Shown piece by piece: positions 11,903 to 23,649 of a stretch of DNA of 64,000 nt. Within the stretch, counting starts at the first letter, position 1; each line of letters begins with the position of its first letter. A program made the position numbers and the translations under genes. The notes beneath the pieces are model-generated. The model saw only the letters and a list, made by a program, of their open reading frames with translations, was not told the origin of the DNA and did no database searches. Origin of the DNA: Hirudo medicinalis (taxonomy: Eukaryota; Annelida; Clitellata; Hirudinida; Hirudinidae); the NCBI GenBank assembly GCA_011800805.1, contig MPNW01000075.1, positions 150,275 to 214,274 of the forward strand, read 5' to 3'.

Positions 11903-13494
11903 TTACACATCTACCTCACATATTACACATCTTAAACTGTCGCAGCTTATATCATTAGCTAGCAAAGTTTGGGTCATTTCCGTGCAAAATTCAACTGAGC
12001 CGCCGTTGTTAGGCTGTCCTGCACCCCATTGAATAAAGCTGATGAGGAGATATGGTTCTGAGCCATCTTTCAATTGAAATGGTTTCCAAACGAATGGATT
12101 TTTATTGGGTTTGATCATGTTGGCTGCAATCCAAGTTAGCCTATTCAAGACCAAACACGTGGAGTGGTCTATTTTAGCATCCCCTAGGAATATATGTGAG
12201 CAAAATAAGGTTTATTGGCATTTGTTAATAAATCGGTCTATCAAAAACATAAATCCTAAATCGATTAAACACAAATTCAAATATTAACGTTTTTAGTGTT
12301 ATAGAAAAGACACTAAAAAGACTTTAATTGCTTAAAGGGTTAAGATATGGATGGAAGTTTAATCGAGGAAACTTGAATTCGACTAAAAGTGAAAACATTG
12401 CTGAATGTAATTCGTAGTTATTCGTGAAATGAGTAAAGTAAATGAACGATTACATTTTTTTGTTATAAAATTTTGATGAAATATTCACAATTTATAACAA
12501 CAAAAATTACAGGAATATCTAAAGAGAAGGGCAACCTGGAGTTCTTGCAAACCCCACGCTGTTTAAACATTACAGGATGGGGATTAGCTATATTTTATGT
12601 GGTGTTTTATAAGTTAGTTTAAATCAATTAAAGTCGTTAATAATAACCAAAGGATAGAGAGATGAAAGCTTTGACAGCATCTAATTCCAAATAATTTTCG
12701 GTCACCAACGGATGGGAATGAAGTCCATTGCACTTTTTACGGGCATCAACCCAGTTCCAGGAACCAACTATCAAGCTGTAACATTTGTTGTGACTTGGGA
12801 GGTAAACAAAATTACTCGGACAATCTGGAATAATTTTTTTAAATTAACCATGTAAATTGAAAAAATTGCAAAATGTCGAAATAAAACCCATGTGTTAACT
12901 TTATTGCCTGTACGTTGATATGACAAAACATGTTGGCCGAATGGGTTTCGTTCCTACGTACGGCGGTAATGGCAACAGTCGCAATGCAGTGTTCGAAACC
13001 CAGCCTGAACTGCCGCAATGTAAGTGGTTAACAAAAAGCACCTCTGAATCTATGCATAATTTTAAGCGCTATATAAATGAAGTATATTTACAAAACAATA
13101 TTAAATTATTAAAATTAAAGTTTACCTGGAATTCTTTTAAATGAATAGGGGGAAGCGCTTCTGTTCATGGAATTCAGCATCAGCATCAAAAGACAAGATT
13201 GTTTTCAAAGAAATAAGAGAAACCGCCACATCTGAACTTGGTATTTTCCAAACATAAGATAGAACATTGGGTCTTGCTTTTGACGTTTTCTAAAAGTATT
13301 GGTGGATCGACTGAACTCACATTTGAGAGCAGGAAATCGTAGTAAATATCCAGAATATCAAGATTAGGTTGAGTTGAAGAAATGAAGCGACTCGCAGTTA
13401 CGGAGAAGCACATGTGGTTTCGGTTTATATTTAGGACTAACAGCAACAAACTGATGCTCATCATTCTCTCCAACAGCAAGGCTTTGGTCATCAT
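11903..13494 (-). pseudogene. PAN/apple + C-type lectin gene with frameshift (copy D)
   Basis: Exons 13126-13494, 12648-12824 and 11903-12183 line up exactly with the intact copies, and the middle exon is 177 nt. Exon 1 has a leader and PAN residues up to CGGFSYFFENN, then one base is missing near 13201-13205. The frame shifts and stops (NLVF*), while the neighbouring frame continues with SCLLMLMLNS and ends KRIPG at the proper donor. Restoring phase needs exactly one base, so this is either a recent single-base loss or a sequence error. The CTLD exons are intact (DCPSNFVYL, NWVDARKKC, FVWKPFQLKDG, CVICEVDV). The sugar-site motif is QPN rather than QPD. A SINE sits in intron 1. Confidence 0.75.
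12925..13085 (+). repeat. tRNA-derived SINE copy in intron 1 of copy D
   Basis: Contains a degraded A box (TTGGCCGAATGGGTTTCG), a B box (GTTCGAAACCCAGCC) and the family tail GCGCTATATAAATG near 13065-13078. Confidence 0.75.
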
Positions 13495-14401
13495 TTTACG
13501 ATGCCAAAAACTTAAATGTATGTTGATTAAGCAATAGCTTTAAGAGAGATGCTGTTATATTGTATTATATTGATCACCATTAGGTATTTATAATAATAAA
13601 ATAAATCCTTATCATTGTTTTCGACGTCTTTCGTCTCTAAGGAAGCATTTGTTAGAATGCCTGCTAAAGCACTCCGAAACACAGAATGTATGCGGCACAA
13701 TTCTTAACGTTAAGGAAATAAATTGTCGTGAGCACGAATCTGCCGCTCAAAAGAAACGAGAAAATCAATTAGCCAAATTCTATGAAGAGTCACGAGACCT
13801 AAACAATATCGGTACCTTTGTTAGCATCCGTAAGCATCGATCCAAATAGCTACATCAAAATTATCATTTTTATTTATTTAATCACGAGCTTTTCTTACAA
13901 CGTGTCATCGAAAATGTGAAACCCAAAATTTATTATTTTCAATGTCTTGTTACGTTTACTCCAGTCAAATAAGAATTTATTTAAAAGCTCACTATTGGTG
14001 ACGCAAGTTGGATTGAGGACTCAACAGCATGAGGACATCAACAAATTTAGGAACGCAGCCACGCTGCAATCTACAATTTTTACCCTTTTTCTTTTTACTC
14101 GTGGCCTGTGACATGCAACTCAAGCTTTAGAACTGGTAGGGCCTTATAAGAGATAGAAAGCATTGAATCTTTAAACAATGAATGGATGGGTTTTTAAGTA
14201 TCAAATTTCATGAAACACCACTCATTTAAATCCATATTTTATTAAACAAATGGCATGCAGAGTATATAAAACTAGTTTGGTATTCTTTGATGTTAAATTG
14301 TGTGAGTTTTAAATTATTTAGAAGCATAAAATGATTAATAATAATTTCTAATCATAATCTCTAATCACAATCTCTCACATCTCTAATCTAATCACAATCT
14401 C
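13495..14401. other. Spacer, no gene recognised
   Basis: No supported feature. A 66-codon plus-strand frame at 13649-13849 has no recognisable motif. Confidence 0.45.
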
Positions 14402-15389
14402 TCACACATCGACTTCACAAACAACGCATACACTGTCTTGACAACTGAGGTCATTGAGGCTAACAGAGAGTTTCAGATTTAAGCAGTATTCATTCATCAT
14501 ATTGTTGTCAGGTTGGTTTGGTGCCCAATTGAAATATGAAATGGAAAGATACGGTTCCTGTCCATCCTTCATTTGAAATGGTTTCCACACAAATGGCGTT
14601 TGATTGGCTTTTACCGCAATGCCTGCTGTCCATGAGAATAGGTATGAGTCAAGACATGAAGGACCCAGTCCCGTGTAGTCTGCGTATGAGTAAAAGTGGT
14701 CAAATTGACGAAATCGCATTGTTTATTACAATCTGATTTAAAATATTTTAAAAATAACCGCTTGGCAGACTGATGAAATATCTCAAGGCTTCTACTTCCA
14801 AGTAGTCTTCTAACATGACGGGATGTGAGTTGATATCGTTGCATTTTTTACGAGCATCAGACCACGTCTCCACACCAGGTATGACGTAGTAGCATTTGTT
14901 ATACGCTTCTAGATAAACAAAATTACTTGGACAATCTGTAATTGTCATAAAAAATTTGAGTTGCATTTATGTAGGAATATAATGAAAATATAGGAAAAAT
15001 AGAGTCAAAATATTAAAAAAGGGCATAGTTAGATTTTAAAATCTAGAATCTTAATCACCTGGAATCCTTATGAACAGATCGGAAGAATTCCTGTTTCTCG
15101 AATTTAGAGTGGAAAACAAGGAACATAATTTACCTTGTGGGGAATATGAGAAACCATTGCAACGAAATTCAAAATTGATCAGACACATGAACGAGCAATG
15201 GGTAGAATTTTTTATCCCAAAGAAAAGAGTTGTCTTATTGGAGACGCCTAAATTCGAGCTCACAAAATCATAGTATAGAAGATGGATGTCCAAATTATGA
15301 GATCCAACCCTCACAAATCTCGTTGAAAAACTTGAATGAAGAATTGCAAGTAACCAGTATTCGATTTGGAGCAGTTTGAAGAAAGTCAT
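14402..15389 (-). CDS. Secreted PAN/apple + C-type lectin protein (copy E)
   Basis: Exons 15059-15389, 14759-14935 and 14402-14679 give 786 nt, or 261 residues, in one frame with phase 1 introns. The signal region is MTFFKLLQIEYWLLAILHSSFS. The PAN domain follows, with HCSFMC, FRC and LC cysteines and the exon end RIPG. The CTLD begins DCPSNFVYLEAYNKCYYV and carries WSDARKKC, FSWTAGI, FVWKPFQMKDG, FNWAPNQPDN, EYC, ND, LSC and CVVCEVDV. QPD predicts galactose-type binding if calcium ligands are kept. It is the most compact complete copy in the array, with introns of 79 and 123 bp. Confidence 0.88.
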
Positions 15390-16286
15390 TGGCAGGAATA
15401 TTTCAGCGCCCTATTAATTCTTCAAACATCTGCCTCTTGTTTGATGAAACATTATTTAAGAGCCATAAATTCTTGAATAAGATTGAGATAAAATTCTACT
15501 GAAATAAAATTTCGTTCAATATGATTCGCCTTCAAAGGCTTTCAAATGCGTTGTTTTTAAACAAATGATTATTAAATGATGAGGACCCCCTTTTTCTGGT
15601 TTTAAAACACTTACAACTTTATAATAATTGTAATCTATATCGATTTCAAACAAATGAAGTGGCCTTTATGACTATTTCCTCAATTTTCCGCATTAACAAA
15701 AATCAATTTTAGATAACCTCCGGTGCTTCATTCATCGAAAGGAAATTTTATTATGACATTAAATTACATTTAAAAGTAAAATAATTCTAATACCTTCATT
15801 TTAGTCAGACAAATAAGTAAATTAATCTATGCCCAAGAAAATTGAAAAGTAAATTCAAATAGTAAGTTACATTAAATTTATAGCGGTTTCGCGGGCAACC
15901 GAGACAAAGGTATGACGAAAATCTCAGGAAAACAAAGAATGTCTCCAAAGAAACTGGTCCTAAAAAAGTATTTCATTATCTTTAATAAAGAATGATTGAA
16001 CTGAAATTACCTTGAGCACGAAAATGTTCTACAACAGAGAAGAGATTAACAATTAAACAAAAGTAATCCAGAAAAACATTAACAACTTAAATCGATACTT
16101 ACAAGTGCAGCCATAGAATTCATTTAATTCAATATATTGCAACAAATTTAATAATGCATATTTACTTGCTTAGTCTTTGCATTATACATGAAAAACATTA
16201 ATGTGCACCGGCCTGAGAATTTTGGCTATATGGGCGCCAACAGGCAGATGATTTAAAGACATGTTTTCGGAGGGCCTTCTTGAGTG
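15390..16286. other. Spacer, no gene recognised
   Basis: AT-rich intergenic DNA upstream of copy E. Nothing could be supported. Confidence 0.45.
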
Positions 16287-16350
16287 CTCCCGCATGGTCT
16301 AATGGTTGAGACTTCTGCCTCTTATGAAGCTGCAGGGATTCGAATCCTTT
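16287..16350 (+). repeat. tRNA-like sequence (tRNA pseudogene or SINE head)
   Basis: Starts like tRNA-Glu (CTCCCGCATGGTCTAATGGTT, an A box) and has a B box GGATTCGAATCC. The 3' acceptor arm does not pair with the 5' arm and ends in CTTTTCTTTTTT. A working tRNA is therefore unlikely. A related, more degraded copy may lie at 35880-35945. Confidence 0.5.
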
Positions 16351-16580
16351 TCTTTTTTCGAAGATAAGTCTCCTCCATTCAGGAGAATCAACAGATGCTA
16401 GAATTTAGAATATAATTAAGATTTTCGGTATTACTTTAGCTTTGCTAATTCCTTTTATTAGACGAGGGTTTATTCTGACAATTTGCGTTATTTTAAACTG
16501 GAAAATAATTAAATAAACTTAAAAACAAATTTAAAAATTGTTCTAAGTTGATGCAAGGGCTGCAGCTCGATTGTAGCCTT

Positions 16581-18081
16581 TTACATATCAAATTCACAAA
16601 TCACACACATGTTGTAATGACAACCGATATCGTTGAATTCAACAGACAATCTCAGATTTATGCAGTATTCGTTGAAATTAAAAAAATCAGGTTGCTTTGG
16701 TGCCCATTTGAAATATGAAATGGAAAGATATGGTTCCCGTCCATCCTTCATTTGAAATGGTTTCCAAACAAATGGCGTTTGATTGGCTTTTACCATGCAA
16801 CCCGATGTCCATGTAAATTGATAGAAGTTGAAACACTCAGGAGCCAGTCTCATGTAATCTGTCAGTTGTAACGAATAAGCTCTAAATCCTATTGCCGCAT
16901 TTTCCAATTGCTGATTATTCCAATTGCCATTTAATAATCTTATTGCTTTGAACTCAATTATTATTATTAACTATAATTTGTAATTACGTTAAAATTAAAG
17001 ATAATATTGATTCTACATTCTTTTTGACTAGTCAGAGATTCGGAATCCTGGACTGAATAAATCAGAAATTGATCGGTTGAATAAAAAACAATCCAGATTG
17101 TATATGTAAAAAGACTTATTGAGATTACATGCGTTGCTGAGTTGAAAGACATGTTATTATTTTTAATTGAGTGAATTGATTCGATGAAGAACATTTGGCC
17201 TAGATTTTGTCGAAATGTTTGACCTCAAAAAACAGCTCACTTTACTTAAAAGAAATTAAATTGCTTCCGAATTAAAGAAGGAATTCCCGAAGGCTTCTGA
17301 TAACCTCATATTTCTTCTATATTGCTAGCAAACTTCTGAGAATAACAATCTAATGTAAGAACTGTCAATAATAACCATTAGGCAAAGAAATGAAATATTT
17401 CAAGGCCTCCACTTCTTCGGAATCATCTACTACGACTGGATGTGAGTTGATGTTATTGCATTTCTTGCGGGCATCAGTCCAATTCCATAAACCAGGCAAC
17501 ACGTAATAACATTTGCCATACTTTTCGAGATGTACGAAAGTAGGCGAACATTCTGCAATTACAAAAATAAAATAAAACAATGCGATAAAACATGACGAAA
17601 CGATGTTACTGACTTTGACATTAGTCACGGTATTTATTATATTTTTACATCATGTTATGCCTTATATATGTATACTGTATATATGATTTTGTAAAAACTA
17701 ATGTGAAAATAAAATGTAATCAGTAGTTCGACCTGTATTCCTTGCAAAAAGATTAGAGAAATTTCTGCATCTTGAATTTAAATTTGGAAACAAAACGCAA
17801 GATTGATCTTGGAAGGAGTATGAAAAAACTTTGCATTGTATGTTAGAATTAGTCAGACACAAGAGCGAACAATGGATTGCACTCCTGACCCCAAAGACAG
17901 CAATTGTCTTGTTGACGTCGTCTAAATTTGAACTCACGAAATCGTTATACAGAAACTGGATGTCCAAATTACGAAGTCCAACGTTAGAGAACCTGTTCGA
18001 TAAATTTAAATAATGATCTGCAAATATTAAGAGCCAGCAGCCGATTTGCAACACTTTATGAGAAATATTTCCCAAGATCAT
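16581..18081 (-). CDS. Secreted PAN/apple + C-type lectin protein (copy F)
   Basis: Exons 17733-18081, 17376-17552 and 16581-16858 give 804 nt, or 267 residues. The leader is MILGNISHKVLQIGCWLLIF. The PAN domain shows HCSLLC, QC and SCVLF. The CTLD shows ECSPTFVHLEKYGKCYYV, NWTDARKKC, FTWTSG, FVWKPFQMKDG, FKWAPKQPDF, EYC, ND, GCH and CVICEFDM. The sugar motif QPD is kept, but the next residue is F instead of N, which might weaken calcium coordination. Intron 2 (517 bp) is longer than in copy E. Otherwise the two are close paralogues. Confidence 0.87.
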
Positions 18082-18420
18082 TTTGACCTATCGAGCGACT
18101 AATGGCATACTGCCCAAGTCATTTATTAAGCTTTTTTTTTATATTTCTGCAATGAAATTCAAAAAAATAAAATTGCATTGTTCACAACTTTTAACGTTTG
18201 TTTTTGCAATAATTTGATAAATGTCACTGATGTGCAATAACATGACATTCCAACAGAATGACATTCCAATCATCCTGTCAACCGCAATTATAATTTTACA
18301 AATCGTGACAAATTACGACATTGTTTCAAAACATGGTGGCCATTCTTACACCTTGATTTTGGAAATGATAATTACCTAATTATTTCGCCTTTTTCAGTTT
18401 GTGTCGATTTTTTTGGAGGG

Positions 18421-18515
18421 TTTTTTTGAGTTTTATTGATTCAAACTAACAAGCTGTTACACACAAAGCAAAAGTATTAAAACAAATTCAAATAAACTCA
18501 AAGGGCCAGCCTTAA
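18421..18515 (-). mobile_element. LINE 3' terminus fragment
   Basis: Matches, in reverse orientation, the 3' end of the LINE at 54385-55695 (gagttttattgatt ... aaactcaaagggccagcc). It contains only the terminal UTR. Confidence 0.65.
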
Positions 18516-18613
18516 TCATAAATTTTAATTTAAGTATGTCCAGGCAAAACTTCACCTTGGCTTAGTTATTATAGTTATTAGTTATTAAATGGCCGCATAT
18601 CGACAACTAAATA

Positions 18614-18960
18614 TGTTGTTGGAAATGTTTTAAATGAACAGAAATAAACACTTCTGTTCTTTGAATTCCACATGGAAATCAAAAGACAAGATTGTTCTTC
18701 AAATGAATAACAGAAACCGTTACATCTGAACTTGGTATTATCCAAACAAAGGGAGAAGATTGAGTCTCGCTTTTGACTTTGTCTAAAAGCATCGATGGAA
18801 CAAATGAACCTCTCGTGTTCGTGAGCAGGAAATCGTGGTAAAGATCCAGAATATCAAGATTGGATGGTGTTGAAGAAATAAATCCACTTGACGTTGTGGA
18901 CAAGCATCTATAATTTAGGACAAAATAAAATTAAGCACATCATTCACAATGACGTCAAGA
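18614..18960 (-). pseudogene. PAN exon pseudogene (copy G)
   Basis: Similar to the PAN exons of copies D and H (SGFISSTPSNLDILDLYHDFLL). One base is missing near 18750, which puts the cysteine region out of frame, and a conserved cysteine is changed to serine at the same site. The 3' splice donor seen in the paralogues (CCAG|gt) reads CCAACA here. No CTLD exons follow before copy F. Three independent lesions mark it as dead. Confidence 0.75.
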
Positions 18961-19512
18961 TTCCAGTGCCTGTCTAGAAGAGGTTTTGTAGATTAAATAT
19001 ATGTTCAACATATATTTAGATTGCTTAATTAAAGGCCATTGCATAACGACACGATTTGTATGTATTAAAATGTTTGTTTGTTTGTTGAATCCTAGGCAAC
19101 CTGACAAAATGTCATGATTATTAATTCAAGTTTTCAAAACAATACTTTTTTTAAAATAAATGATGGTTATTAGTCTTAAATTTTTGAAACATTAAAACAA
19201 TGGCGCAATGGCGCAGCGTGACACTTTGCACTTAGATCTATTTCAAGATGAAAGGCTATTATTTCTTGTTGTTGACTGTTTAATAAGTTGTCATACTTAT
19301 CTTTCGTTCATTTAGTTAGCAAGTTATTTGCATTGTCTAACAATTTATACATAATTTCGTCGCTCGAAAGAGCTAACCTTTGCTCATGTTATAAATACAC
19401 AGTAGCACAATAACACGTCCTTATTCCAGTGCACTCTCCTTATTTTCATGAATTCTTTTCTTCAATATATCCTTATATAAAAACAATTTATTCAAACCTC
19501 CATGCACCAGAA

Positions 19513-19545
<33 letters not shown>

Positions 19546-20201
19546 TGATGTCGCAACAGCTTTATTTTATTTTAGCCTATTTTACATTTTTAGCACCTTG
19601 GCACTGATGGACAACGCTTTTATAATAGCAGGTTGATTGGTTTGTTTAAAAGTTATTCTCAGTATTGTTTTTTTTTATTAATAGGAGAACTTGAATTAGA
19701 AGAGAAATTTCTCACTTTATTTCAGAGCCACAGCTCAAATCAAAAGTAAAGAAAGCTATGTAGCAATCCTAAATCATACTAAAAATTTATTTGACATGAG
19801 ATGTAACAAAACAAGCCATTTCATGCTAAATAAAGGAGTCTAAGATAGGAGAAGAAAAGAAGTCTAAGATAGGAGTCTAAGAAAAATAGGAGGCTAAAAA
19901 TCATTAGATCACCGTTCTTTAGTGCAAATGTCGTAAAAGTGAATTTATTAAGCAACATTAGGACCAAATTAACGATTTATTTTGTCTTAAAAAGGATAAT
20001 GTTTCTATGAAATGTAAAAAGATAAATGCGCATCTCAAAAAAAAATCAAATGAAAGATCATTAAAACTTTGATCTTTAGAAAGTCATACTAAATCGAATT
20101 TGTCATACTAGTCAAAATATACTTTTGGGCGTCGATATCTTGACACATTGGAAGAATTTCTAGAATTCAAAATCAAAAATCAGTATTTGATTGCCCTTTC
20201 A
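18961..20201. other. Spacer with (ATT)n microsatellite
   Basis: An ATT microsatellite lies at about 19508-19541. No gene was recognised. Confidence 0.5.
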
Positions 20202-21586
20202 TCAAACGTCAATTTCGCAAATGGCACACATAGTGTCATTGCATCCTAAGTCGTTGTATTCCAAATTTAATCTCAGTTGAAGACAGAATTCACTAGACCT
20301 AAAGTTGTCTGGTTGACTTTGGGCCCAATTGAAGAAGCCAATGGAAAGATGGGGCTCCTGATCATCTTTCATTTTAAATGGTTTCCATACAAATGGCAGT
20401 TGATTTGGTTGAATCATGATGCCTGCGGTCCACGTGAATTTGTAAGTGTCCAAACATTTGGAATAATCAGCCCCGACGAGACCTGAAATCAAAGGACAAT
20501 TCATCAGGAGGTCCGACGATTCAAATCGATATGCTTCCCAGAATGATATTGTTTCAGTCCTGTGACATTTAATATTTGACCCCGACCTCTTCATTCTAAT
20601 TGGTTATTTTTGGTTTCTTAAGAAATTGATGCTTATGTTGTGATGTTTTATATTATATTTCCTAGATTTTCTAATATCGAAGGTACATTGTGAGAATAAA
20701 TAAATTAATGTATCACAATTGTTAACCCTTAGGCATTGAGGTGAAAGTCTTGACAGCATACAATTCTTGAGAGTTCTCAATCATCAACGGGTGAGAATTA
20801 ATTCCGTTGCACTTTTTGCGTGCCTCAGACCAGTTCCAGGAACCAACCATCCAACTGTAACATTTGTTGTAACTTGGGAGGTATACGAAATTACTCGGAC
20901 AATCTGGAGTTAAAAGGTCAGTTTGATAGATGGACTAATACAAAGGTTAATGTTTATTGTCTGCACACTATAAGTAAATACACTCTCCTTTGGGCGCCAA
21001 AAATCTTTAGGTAGCACATTTTATAAAGCAATCATAATAGTCTTTAATTGGATGTTTAATGATTTAATATATAGTAGATTATATTCACTTCCGAGTAACC
21101 CAAGCTAGACATGCATTTAGGAAAAAATTAATTAAGACAATTAAGAAAATAAAATGCTAGTTATTATAGTAACGTCAATTTATGTAATAGGGAACGGATT
21201 TTGACACACTAAACAAACAAGATAATTATGCAATTAAATATGTGCTGATTACCTGGAATTTTTTTAAAGTTGTAGGAGATGTTTCCATTCCTTGGATTCA
21301 ACATCGACATCAAAAGACAAGTCCGTTTTTCCGATGAATATGAAATTGCATTACATTTGAGTTTGGTGTTCCCCAAACACAAGAGACAGCATTGGGTCGT
21401 ACTTCTGACTTTGTCCACAAGTGTCGGCTGTTCGACTGAACTCGTGTTCGACAACAGGAAGTCGTAGTAAAGATCCAGAACTTTAAGATTAGACGAAGTT
21501 GAGGAAATAAATCGATTCGAAATTATGGACAGGCATCTCTTGTTTGGGGCTAACAGCCATAAACTGATCAATAGTTTGCAGATCAT
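20202..21586 (-). CDS. Secreted PAN/apple + C-type lectin protein (copy H)
   Basis: Exons 21253-21586, 20727-20903 and 20202-20482 give 792 nt, or 263 residues. The leader is MICKLLISLWLLAP. The PAN domain ends FKKIPG and has QCCLLC, KC and TCLL cysteines. The CTLD starts DCPSNFVYLPSYNKCYSWM and carries NWSEARKKC, FTWTAGI, FVWKPFKMKDD, FNWAQSQPDN, EFC, ND, GCN and CAICEIDV. Its exon 1 and 2 sequences are closest to copies D and G, so D, G and H form one subgroup and C, E and F another. It is the upstream end of the array: no further copy is seen beyond 21586. Confidence 0.87.
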
Positions 21587-23649
21587 TTTAAAAATTTCGA
21601 AATCACATTAAGGTTCAGGAAACTTGGCCAACTTGTGAAGATAACCTTATGCCTGCTTCCATGGAAACGTCCTCTAACATTTGGGAATTTTGGGAATATC
21701 TTTGAGCAAATTATGTTCAAGCAAAGATATTTTTGTTTTCCTTAAAAAAGACTGTTTCCAAGTAGAAATGTAAAAAGTATCAATCTCTATGAACGGTTTT
21801 TGCGACTCGTTTATTTGATTGCATGCTGCGCGGTCGATGAATCGATTATGTATTGATTTATTTCTCCTCAATTCTTATTTTCCTCAAGCACGGATGATTT
21901 TTATTCAAATCATATTAATTAATGATTAATATTTGCAAATCTTTCGAGTTTTGTTATTATTACTTTTTTTAATTTCAAATAATCTTGTCAAACCATCGCC
22001 ACAAATCCCTGACAAGATTTGCTGCCTCCACGACAGTCGTTGACAGTTTTTTTAAGAACATCCTTTCCAGAGAGAGCAACTTCCAGTGTTTCCGCCATTA
22101 AATCTTTCTATGTGCTACTTATGAATGTCTAACGCTTTTGTCTCTACGGTCAGAAAGGAAACCTTGAGGACATCTCACTAATTCGTGGTAAGTAATAAAT
22201 TTATTGCGAGGACATGTCACTATGTTGTGTAACTATGTATTTGTGATTATCCATGGAAATTTCGATTAAATATTTTTTGCAGTAATTTATAAATTCAAAA
22301 AATGTGAATTCCAGAAGATCAATAGCCACTTACAAAACATTGAAGAACCTTTGAAGGATATTTAAAATATGCTTATATAGGTGCTTGTAAAGCTGAATTT
22401 TACTTTGATTAAACTATGCAGAAAAAGCTTCCACTTGAGACGCCACAAAAGCTGCCAAATCAAGGTCGTCAAGATGTCTATTAGTGTTCTTATTGTATTA
22501 TTGTACGAGTAGAATCCACAATCTGCCCTTCCCGTTGCCTTTCTAGCGGGTCTCATTCCAGCCTTACAACAGACACCAGTCGCTACCTAAGCACAAGAAC
22601 TGTTCGCAGACCAGATAGCGATCTCATTATCATAAAGTATCCATTAATGTAATACTTCTAAACTACCAACTGCAGTCAAAGCAACAATATAATTAATTGT
22701 CCAAGTCAAAACATTGAGTAGATTGAATTGACATCAAAAGACTTCTCAAAAGTAGAGCAACTAAGTGATTTTGGTCTCATACAAACTCTTACAATGAAGA
22801 TCAATGACTTTCAGAAATGCCAGTATACTGCATTGGATAACAAAAACTATTAAAGTTATTAAAGAGAAATTAAGCAAAGATTGAAACCATAAATAAACAA
22901 CATTAGTTGCTCTTTCATTACAATCGGATTTGATTGCAAAACTTGAAATGATATTGTGACAGAAGTGTCATTAATGTTTCAGTCAAATCAATTGATTGCC
23001 ATGTCATGCAAACACATGCAAAAAATAGCAGCGACAAAAGTTACAATGCAAAGGTATAATTAGGACAAAATAATAATCGTTATTATCATTATTTTAGTCG
23101 GATAAATAAGCAGTAAGAACTACAGTTTCGCTAATCTGTGGTGCAATCTGACTAAAATCAGTTTATTCAAGAATTAACAACAAATAATTAAAAATTAAAT
23201 TGAAAATTTAAGAAAAATTTTTTTTCAAACCAAATATATAATCTAATCCATGAGAAGTAAACAAACATGGAGAGATGGGAAAGTTCTCAGACACCAACAC
23301 TTTACAGTGTACACTTCCACACAAAATTAACAAAACAAAATCTGAAGAAACATTGCAAAATCATGTTTAAATCATCTTGACTCACTATTTTGAAAGCCAA
23401 AGTAATCCAACTAAAACCATTCATGAATTTTAATCAAGTTCACCAAGTTCAGTTTATAAGAAAAAATAAAATTCAACAAAAGAACAAAAACCAATCGTAT
23501 GCTGTCCATTTTTGTGCGATTCTGGCAACCTTTTTAGAAGGAAAAAACACTAAAACGAGAGAAGCACATTCACAAACATAAACAAAAAATGTTTTCAATA
23601 AGAGCTCATTGTTTCAATAGGATGAGGAGGAGATCGACCTAAAAAAAAA
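21587..23649. other. No gene recognised
   Basis: About 2 kb between the lectin array and PDCL. Only short frames without recognisable motifs occur, and no RNA gene is visible. Confidence 0.5.

Noticed and set aside
14536..14736. Plus-strand frames opposite lectin exons (also 1785-1976, 9222-9464, 15070-15273, 17831-18013, 20277-20486, 21279-21467)
   Set aside because: All are antisense shadows of PAN or CTLD exons.
16287..16350. Functional tRNA gene
   Set aside because: A and B boxes are present, but the acceptor stem does not pair and the anticodon arm is distorted, so it is listed as a tRNA-like repeat.
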